NCBI GenBank assembly: GCA_949987565.1
Contig: OX465111.1
Span: 8,065,467 to 8,129,466 of the forward strand
DNA length: 64,000 bases
Source: Luidia sarsii
Lineage: Eukaryota > Echinodermata > Asteroidea > Paxillosida > Luidiidae
Direction of reading: 5' to 3'
Positions 1 to 10,000 of this stretch are shown here, in pieces; position 1 is the first letter of the stretch; each line of letters begins with the position of its first letter. The notes under the pieces are model-generated. The model did no database searches, had not been told where the DNA came from, and worked only from the letters and a program-made list of their open reading frames with translations. Both the position numbers and the translations under genes were made by a program.

Positions 1-991
1 TGGCTTGGTGACCGGTGGTGATTGCCGTGATGTTTTTTGGCCAGAGTAGCAAGCACATGAAGAGTTGCGCTAGGGGAAGACGATTCAGACTCAGGCAAGT
101 GTTGAGCACGATAGCAAAACTGGACTCACAACCAGTGTTTTCAATTCATGCCTCTTTGATCCTATCATCGGCGTTTTCATGAACTGGCCATACCTGTACA
201 TGTAAATCACAACAGAAAATTCCACTTCTAATCTGAGGGGCATCTATAAACCAATGTCTACTCAGGTTTCATGAATGTACTTTCTCCACACTAGTCTGTC
301 CAGCATGGCAGATATCAGTTCATTAGTGTCATTCCGATCCTTGTCTCTCTTCAGCATGGCTACAGTACATGCATGCGTGATTATGTACCTGCCATATCTT
401 CGAGCACTTTGTTGAGATGGCTGCCAAAGAATGCATTAGATAATGTTCAGCAAAAATACTTCCTGCATTTGATTTCCTGTTTTTTATGTGGTTTACAGGA
501 TCTAAATTTATTGTGTCTTTAAACTTCGAAAGTTTTAAACCTCGAAAAAAATGCATCATTTGCTGTACGTGATAGTTACTAAAAGAATACAGTATGTTTC
601 AGAAAAATGTTACAGAAAAATCTTTCCAAGTGCATTTTTTTCAAAGTGCATCTTATCTGCTGTGTGGATCCACCAGTTCATGAAAATGCCGTCTTTTTGT
701 AACAGGCTCTAAAACAGGCCTGAACCAAAGTCATCTCACAAACATTTACATGCAAGCAACAAAATTGAGGCACTGTTGCATCCTATGTGGATTAAGTTCA
801 GGGTTTTTTTTGGTTTGAAAGATACACCTGTATACTTGAACAGCTAAAAGAAGACACCTCAAATGAGGCTTTGTGGCTCAACCCTTCATCAATTTCTCCC
901 GCTAACACCTTATGCTGCTGGCCTTGTGTTGATTTGTTTTGAATTTGCATGCCTTGGCTGTCACGTGATCTCTCTCCTCCTGACTAAATAG
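1..991. other. Dynamin intron, no exon recognised
   Basis: The stretch is AT-rich with no open frame resembling dynamin stalk sequence. It contains one copy of a dispersed repeat (232-455) also found near the right end of the window. Confidence 0.6.
232..455 (+). repeat. Dispersed repeat, copy 1
   Basis: Shares many blocks in the same order with 62387-62600, for example catgaatgtacttt/catgaatgcacttt, gtctctcttcagcatg and ttgagatgg. It looks like an old interspersed repeat of unknown class. Confidence 0.6.
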
Positions 992-1061
992 TGCGGCAGC
1001 GGCCTCACGGCGGTCCACAAACGAAACCAGCACGACAAAGTCTCGCTCCGTCACAAACCAG
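992..1061 (+). CDS. DNM: Dynamin linker exon before the PH domain (probable)
   Basis: The exon is bounded by a pyrimidine-rich acceptor (tctctcctcctgactaaatag) and a GTACCC donor. It gives one leading base plus 23 codons rich in Ser, Thr, Arg and Asn, ending ...SVTNQ in phase 0, which is the phase of the next exon (VIRKGY). Vertebrate dynamin has a similar polar linker ending in Asn-Gln just before its VIRKG motif. The call rests on phase, position and composition only, because the linker is poorly conserved. Confidence 0.55.
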
Positions 1062-4000
1062 GTACCCCAACAGACAGACTGAGAAACCTCTCACCAGTGC
1101 TGACAGACCACCCATGTACTTAGTGCTGTCAACGACAGACCTGAAGCACATTTGAAGGGCCCAATGATTTATAGCAGGATACATAGCTCATATATGTCGT
1201 AGGGAAAATACAAATTTGACCAAGCTTAGTTTATTTTTTATCCCTAGAGTCCCTAGAGATCCCTGGATAGGTATCTCAGGACTACTGGGTGATCTTTCTA
1301 TTGAGCAGATTAAAAGAGAAACACAGTCGAAGACTGGTTTCACCAGGCTCCTACCTACATGTAGGAGTCCTGACTCATATGAAGCCTAAAGCTTCAAAAT
1401 GAGGACCTAAACTGTACTGTACTGTACAGCATCACCCAGCAGGGCATTTATTCAAGGTTGTAGCATGACCTACCTCAAAAGGTCCTAGCATGACCTACAT
1501 GTACCTCAAAAGGTCCTAGCATGACCTACCTTAAAAGGTCCTAGCATGACCTACCTCAAAAGGTCCTAGCATGACCTACCTCAAAAGGTCCTAGCATGAC
1601 GTACGGTACATGTATCTCAAAAGGTCCTAGCATGACCTACCTTAAAAGGTCCTAGCATGACCTACCTCAAAAGGTCCTAGCATGACCATGACCTGCTACC
1701 ATAGAAACGTTGGCCCCCTAATATTTTTAGTAATTTATTTCAGTAGGCAATTTGGACCTTTTTTAAGTGGGGGGGGGGTACTTTGAGTTCAGAAAACTTT
1801 ATTTGCATATTACCATAAATTGAATCATATTGTTTAATTTTTGACCTATTGGGTCATCAGGCTGCATACAGCTTACAGTATAATGTCAGTGTGGTTATCA
1901 TACACACATTCATCAACATATTTTGCTTGCCTGCACCAGAGACGGAGAAAGTTCTGCTGAGACTAGCCATGTACATGTACAACACATGCAGCTGAAAGCA
2001 CAGCCATGTTTGAATCGCACTCACCCTGTTGCACAACGCACAACACTTTGTTGCTTAGTCAGTCTTTCCCATTGACACTGTGTGTTTGTGTGTGTGGCTT
2101 AATTGTATCATCAGTCTGCGCAGTTTCTGTCCATGCAAAGCAAAAGTTGCAATAGCTGGTTAGCAGTTTGTTTGTGTTTTGCTTGCCACAGGCAGTCTGT
2201 GTTTCCTAATGTATAAATGTTTGATGCATTTTACTCACCCCATGAATTGCTGGGATTGGCATTGGCTTTGTTTGAAATTGTGAGTGTTTGTTCCATGTGG
2301 CTTCATAGTGGCTTCAATTGGAAAGTCTAACAACTAACACAAAATATGTACAATTTGTGAAATGGCAAGTATGGAGAGGGTGCCCACCATTTTATAGAAT
2401 TGTACCCACCATGCAACCTTGAGCATATCGCTGGTCCAATGGTTAAGACCTCTGCACAAGAAGGCAGTAATCACAGATTGGAAACCAGCCTGAGATGCCT
2501 GTGTTTTTCTGCAGCCAGCAATGGGGAAAAGCACTGAGTGTACAGTATTAATGTATACATTGAGTCATACAAACCCTCAATGCAAAATCGCATTGATGTC
2601 TATGATGCAACAGAGTATCTGCTGCTATACATATTAAAATCCACTATGTGATCTTAACCAGCTTAGTGGTACAACCATCCGCACAAGAGGCTTTGAATCC
2701 TGCCCAAGCTGCCTGTATCCTTTTCGGCAGGCAATCGTGCAAAGCACTGAGCGTACAGTGTTTAATTATGCATCACGTAAGGGCAGACCCTCATTGAAGA
2801 ACAGAAGGTGGCTCGCCGGGTATACTTACCTACTCCTGCTATCCCCTGTTGAAGTGACTCATGCGCACTATGCGGACTGTCTTCTGAAACTGTGATTCTG
2901 AAAAGAACCGATGAGTTGAAACTCCACTGTTGGGTCAGGATACCCTGGCCACCCTGAGGGGAAGTGTGCTGTCTCGGGGCCGGTCAGGACACTCAGGCTG
3001 AAACGTTGAGTTTCCACTCTCCGATTCTTATCCAGAACCACACCTCTTTGTGATAGAGCAAATCCACATGGTGTGTCCGCAAAACTTCCCCCATGTACTT
3101 CATCCACCATGGCAAGTTTCAAATCTTGCTCGCACTCTATTGAAAACAATATGACGTTTTGATCCTACACATGTAGTAGGACCTTTCTCAAGGGCAGAAA
3201 GGCAAACAATGTGACACAAATTTGCCTGGCATGAAGTGGTTTGATAATACCTTGCAGTTGTTTTCTTTTATTTAGTTAATTTTGAAATGTATCCTGTCCT
3301 GTGTCATTGTTGTCTGACCAAACTGATCTCAGTGGAAGGGAAATCGATTCCTGATTCTGGTCTGGATGATTTATTTCCCCCCGCTGCCAAGGTAATCCGC
3401 AAAGGCTACATGAACATGCATAACCTGGGCATCATGAAGGGTGGCTCCAAGGACTACTGGTTTGTGCTGACGGCCGAGAGCATCTCCTGGTACAAGGACA
3501 ATGAGGTAGGTAGCCAGAGGGCCACATCATGGACAAGCCGTTGCCAGGAATACTGGACTGCTGCTCTCACATCTGGGCTGGTGCATCTGGTGCCTGTCAC
3601 TTGTCCATGTTGGATCGGGTGCAGATCGGGGCGGGTTGTTAACCTAGTTGGCAAGGAGCTTGGGTCGTCACTGCAACCCTTAGCCCTTCCGTCGTAGGAC
3701 GGTGACCACCCTGAGTCTGCTCTACAAATACTTCCATGGAAGGCATTCCTGTGGTCTTGCTGACTTGGTCCCCCTAGTCAGGACATTCAAGCTAGCAACC
3801 AGGCTGCTTGCATCCTCTCACCCATACACTCTGTCTCTCCCAAAGGGTGTAGAACAGAGAGGTATCAGAGCAGCTTCTTCCCACGTTCTGCCTCTCTCTG
3901 GAATTCCCTTTTAGTTCATGTTTCCCACCTTCCTATGATCTGGCCCTTTTTAGGAGGAATGTCGGTTCTTATCTCCAGCTTTCCTTAGCCCGTAACCTAG

Positions 4001-7000
4001 AGTGGCCTTATAGCCTTTTTTTGTGCAAATCTGCATGAATGAAAAAGAAAGTAAAGTCAAGCAGGTGGATCAGTTCTTGGGGGTCAACTGGTCAAGGATG
4101 CCTTAGGCTCTTGGACATCATTACCAACAGTTTGAAAAGCTGCATCCATTTTGTGTGACCCTCAAACTGCTGTAGACAGGCTTACCGGTACATCAAATTG
4201 TTCTTTGCATCTAAATGATAACGGGGCGTGATAGCTGTAGATATACTGCAGTTACTGGTTAAATGCTTCTGACTGGTGCCCCCACCCCATCAGCAATGAT
4301 AGTGAACATTTTGGGATAAATGAGACTTAAGGCTTTGCATGGTGGGTGAATCAATATAGGAAGGTTTGCGGTGAACACCATGTATCAGGTCTCTTCCTCT
4401 TTCCTCTTCCTCTACCTCTTCCTTTAAGAGACCTGATACATGGTGTTCACTGCAAACCTTCCTATATTAACATTTTGGGAAGTCTGCTTGTATCCACAGC
4501 TCAGGTGGTTCAGTGCTGATAAGCCAAAGTGTAGACCTGGGCTCAATCCCCAGTTCCCTCAAAATTTCTTGTCACATTTTTTAGCAAGTATGTAAAAAGG
4601 GCCAGACCCTTTGATCCTAGAAGGTCCTTTCTCAAAGGGAGGTTCTTAGGAAGGTGCTACTACCAGTAGCATCGAAACATCAGGTCCTCTCTATGTCAGA
4701 CATTTTGTAAATTTTATTCAGTAAGCAGTGTGCAGCATTTTTGTGTATTAGAGTATCTTTTCTTGAAAGAAATCTCTCAGCCAGTGTCAGTTCCTTTATT
4801 TGGATACTTAGGCCGTGTCCGAAACGGGCTTCCAGACTCCAGAGCTACGGCTCGGGCTATTGTCTTCACATCTCTGTGTATTTCCAATAGGGGGAGGACC
4901 TACTGTACACAGACCTAGCTCTAGACGCCTGTTTCGGACACGGCCTTGCTTTGCTAGTGATGTTGACATGGAGTCCTTGGGTTCTCTATGCAGGAGAAAG
5001 ACAAGAAGTACATGATGCAGTTGGACGGGTTGAGGCTGCGTGATGTGGAGTCAGGGTTTATGTCTCGCCGTCATTCATTTGGACTCTTCCTGCCTGACCA
5101 GAGGTAGCGTATTATTAATAATAAACCATATATGGAGGGCTATTGCCAACCTTTCAAAAGCAATTCCAGCTAAATCAGGCCAGCCCAGTCAAATGCAGTC
5201 CACCCAGTCTAACTAAATCTAACCCAATTGAACCAAATCAAAGCCAACCTATCATTTCCCATCCTGTCCCATTTCAACCCAACACATTCTATTCTAACCC
5301 AACCCGACTCAACCCAAGCCATTCAAGCCAACCAAACCCAACCCAACCAAACCCAGCCAAACCCAACCAAACCCAGCCAAACCCAGCCAAACCCAGCCAA
5401 ACCCAGCCAAACCCAGCCAAACCCAAAACCCAGTCAAACCCAACCCAACCCAACCCAACCCAACCAAACCAAACCCAGCCCAACTCAACTAACCAGACCA
5501 ACCCAGCCAAACCCAACCCATCCCAACCCAACCCAACCCAACCAAACCCAAACCAACCCAACCAAACCCAACCCAAACCAACCAAACCCAACCGAACCCA
5601 ACCAAACCCAACCAAACCCAAACCAACCCAACCAAACCCAACCCAAACCAACCAAACCCAACCAAACCCAACCAAACCCAACCAAACCTAACCAAACCCA
5701 ACCAAACCCAAACCCAACCCAACCCAACCCAACCAACCCAACCCAACCCAGCCAAATCCAACCCAGCCAAACCCAACCAGCCAAACCCACCCCACCCCAC
5801 CCCAATCCACCCCACACACCCCAATCCATCCCACCCCACCCCAATCCATCTCAATGCAACCCACACCACCCCAATCCAAATCCACCCCAACCAAACCAAA
5901 CCCAGCCAAACCCAGCCAAACCCAACCCAGCCAAACCCAACCACCCATCCCAACTCAACCCAACCAAACCCACCCCAACCCTTCTCAACCTATTAAGTAA
6001 ACTTAATTCCCTCCAAGCACTCCAAGCATTCCATCACAAAAAACGTACACCCTCTTAAATTGTCAATCCCATGATAGCTTAGTATATTTTCATGTAGCAC
6101 TTTCTTCCTAAGTCCAATGCCTCGCTCAAACAAGCCCACTTTTTTCATCAACTCTCAAGGAATGTGTACAAGGACTTCAAACAGCTTGAGCTGTCCTGCG
6201 ACTCATCTGAGGAGGTGGATAGTTGGAAGGCATCCTTCCTTCGGGCAGGAGTTTATCCTGAACGGACAAAGGAGGAAAATGAAGGCAACGATTCGGTAAG
6301 TTGTTTGTATGTCAGAAGTCAGTCACTCACTAAAACTCCAGTGATTGATAACTTACGACCAATCGCGAGACAATGAGCATTGCACAGAAACCATACGGCC
6401 TGTAAGCACATACTATGTTAACTATGGTAAGTTGAGTTATGCTGGGTTACGCTATATTCAATATCAATTGATATGCTTGTGTATGTTAGAATATTACCAT
6501 TAATATTGTCATTAAGAAAACGAATTGCAGTGTTGCAAAAAGGGCACTTTGAATGCCTTGTCAAGCCTGGTAGTAACTTATATTTCCCCTTTACTTTTTG
6601 TGTATTTTGTTTATTTAAGATTTTGAAAATTAGGAGGGCCTGACATTTCAATCGTAAGAGACCCTTTCTCAAAAGCAGAATATGCCTTTGAGAAAGGTCC
6701 TGACTTTGAGAAAGGTCCTGCCTTTGAGAAAGGTCCTGCTAGGGTCGAAACGTCAGACCCTCCTAATTTTTGATTGCATCAAGGCAATTTTAGTCTGTAA
6801 GCAGTTTGCAACCCTTTTTGCATATTACTCTAGTTCATTTAGGATGTTTGAGGATTTAAAGGGTATATTTGGGAATGTTTCCCCATTTGTTTTTTCTTCA
6901 GCCGTCCAATGATTCCATGGGCTCCATGGACCCGCAGTTGGAACGTCAGGTGGAGACCATCCGTAACCTGGTAGACTCCTACATGCGTATTGTCAGCAAA

Positions 7001-10000
7001 CAGATCCGAGACTTGGTGCCCAAGACCTGTATGCACCTCACCATCAACGACGTAAGTCCCTTCCCTGTCTACCGCATTGTCCCTGACCAGCTCAGTGGTC
7101 AAGTGGTTAAGACGTGCGCACTAGAAAGTAGGATTTGTGGGTTCGAATCCCGCCCGAGCTGCTTGTGGGCAAATGGGCAAAGAAGTGACCATACTGTACT
7201 GACTATATACTTGTCGAGTAGGTAAAACTCTGATTGAATTACATTCTCACTGACTCAAAAAACAAGGCAATCAGGCGAAGCACTGAGCTTGCAGTGCTAA
7301 CGACACGTCTGATAGGGCAAACCCTCATTAAATTACATTCTCACTGACTCAAATCACAAGGCAATCAGGCGACACATCTGATAGGGCAAACCCTCATTAA
7401 ATTACATTCTCACTGACTCAAATCACAAGGCAACCCATAGTATACCCTTATTGATTTATTTCACAGAAATATATTGTTCCGATTGTTTTAGCAAGATTTT
7501 AAAATGATGCATTGTTTAAAAACCCCCGTATGGCGGTCATCGGCGCTGAAAACCCCCCCGGCGCGAAGTGGTTAAGTCACATACATGTAATATATCTATG
7601 ATATTTGAATACTTTTTCTGCTGTTCAATCATCATGATTCGGTTCCCCTCTTTCTTTCAGACAAAGGATTTCATTCTTGGGGAGCTTCTGGCTCATCTCT
7701 ACTCAACTGGAGATCAGGTAAGCTGTCTTGAGACCAGTCTTGAGGTATTGAGTCCAGTCAGCAGTTTCAGATGAAGACATTCCATCCTTCCCATAGATTT
7801 GATTGAGATCCTTGCACTTGAATCACTGGAAAGAACTCCAACTCATTAACTGAATATTGGACATTACCAGGGTACCTTTGTATTCAAAGGCATTTTCACA
7901 CTGCATACAGTAGCTGTTTTGGGGAATTTCCTGTGGAATTACACGTACCACCAATGATTTACACCACACTCATTTTCTCACTCCCGGGGAAAGAATTTCC
8001 CCTGGGATTTTCTCTCTTAAATCGCTGCAGCGATCATTTCCCGAGAAATACAATGACATTACAATGTGCTCCCTCCATGAACACTTGCACTGGTTCCTAG
8101 TCCAGTCCGATTCTCTTTCATATTCTAACCGATTGTCTTTAATAAACTTTTTTGAGCCATCCAGCCCTTTGATACTGGCCTTCCCAAAATAATAGTCAAC
8201 TATCTTTGCAGATTTTCTTAAAGCATTGTTGGGTTGGTAAAAAAAAAAAAAAAAAAATCCTGAAAAAAGCCATGTCATTCCGGGATCTCTGGCTACCCTG
8301 GATCTCTGGCTACCCTGGATCTCTGGCTACCCTGGATCTCTGGCTATCCTGGATCTCTGGCTACCCTGGATCTCTGGCTATCCTGGATCTCTCTCTCTCT
8401 CTCTCTCTGCAGGAGGCTCTGATGGAGGAGTCGCAGGAGGAGGCCCAGCGGCGTGAGGAGATGCTAAAGATGTACAACACCACCAAGGAGGCCCTGAAGA
8501 TCATCGGCGACATCAACATCCACACCAAGGCAGTGCCGCTACCACCGCCCGTGGACAACGATGACCTGATCAAGCCCTTCGCCAACGGGTGAGTTGGCCC
8601 GAAGAACATACATGTAGCCTGCAGCCACTGGGCTCATCATATGTCCTCTTGATCCAGTGTCTTAACCTGATGTCTTGTTCTAGTGTCTTAACCTGATGTC
8701 TTGTTCTAGTGTCTTAACCTGATGTATTGATGCAGTGTCTTAACCTGATGTCTTGATCCAGACATCAGGTTAAGACACTGCATCAAGACATCAGGTTAAG
8801 ACACTAGAACAAGACATCAGGTTAAGACACTGCATCAAGACATCGGTTTAAGACACTGCATCAAGACATCAGGTTAAGACACTGCATCAAGACATCAGGT
8901 TAAGACACTAGAACAAGACATCAGGTTTAAGACACTGGATCAAGACATCAGGTTAAGACACTAGAACAAGACATCAGGTTAAGATACTAGAACAAGACAT
9001 GAGGTTAAGACACTAGAACAAGACATGAGGTTAAGACACTGGATCAAGACATGAGGTTAAGACACTAGAACCAGACATGAGGTTAAGACACCGGATCAAG
9101 AAATGAGGTTAAGACACTGGATAAAGGCATCAGGTTAAGACACTGGATCAAGACTTCAGGTTAAGACAATAGAACAAGACATCAGGTTAAGACAATAGAA
9201 CAAGACATCAGGTTAAGACACTGGATTAAGACATCGGGTTAAGACACTAGAACAAGGGATCAGGTTAAGACACTAGAACAAGACATCAGGTTAAGACACT
9301 GCATCAAGACATCAGGTTGAGAAACTGCATCAAGACATCAGGTTAAGACACTAGAACAAGACATCAGGTTAAGACACTAGAACAAGACATCAGGTTAAGA
9401 CACTGGATCAAGACATCAGGTTAAGACACTGGATTAAGACACTGGATCAAGACATCAAGTTAAGACACTGGATTAAGACATCAGGTTAAGAAACTGGATC
9501 AAGACATCAGGTTAAGACACTAGAACAAGACATCAGGTTAAGACACTAGAACAAGACATTAGGTTAAGACACTGGTTTAAGACACTGGATCAAGACAACT
9601 GATGTCTTGTTCTAGTGTCTTAACCTGATGTCTTGATCCAGTGTGTTAATCTGATCCAGTGTCTTGATCCAGTGTCTTAATCTGAAACAGTGTCATAATC
9701 TGATTCAGTGTCTTGATCTAGTGTCCTAATCTAGTGATCCTGATCTAGTGATCCATTGTCTTAATCGAGGGTCTTAATCTGATGTCTTGATACATTGTCT
9801 TTAATCAGATGTCTTGATCCAGTGTCTTAATCACATTTCTTGATCGGATATTTTGATTGAATCGTTTTTAGGTTGTTTCCACTGTTGCTGTGCAAGGATG
9901 ATAGTGGAAGCTAATACAGTGTGTACATGTGTAGCTCTGTTGACAGGCATGTGTGCAGAAGCCCCTTCCCTTAATCAGTTGCAGTCCCCTTGATGCCCAC

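Noticed and set aside
2829..2850. U1 snRNA-like 5' end (tatacttacct)
   Set aside because: Only about eleven bases match and the following sequence does not continue as U1.
2868..3149. 93-codon minus-strand frame
   Set aside because: It lies on a dispersed GGTTTGCGGTGACACC-type repeat inside a dynamin intron, with no exon support.
3702..3914. 70-codon frame after the first PH exon
   Set aside because: It lies in the intron. It has some retroelement-like phrases but is too short and decayed to name.
5150..5995. Interstitial telomere repeat
   Set aside because: The CCCAA/CCAAA mix does not match TTAGGG or other common telomere units and varies too much.
5150..6058. Long Pro/Asn/Gln/Thr and Trp/Gly/Val open frames
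   Set aside because: They are translations of the CCCAA pentamer array in several frames. The period of 5 leaves frames open, and there is no splice or family support.
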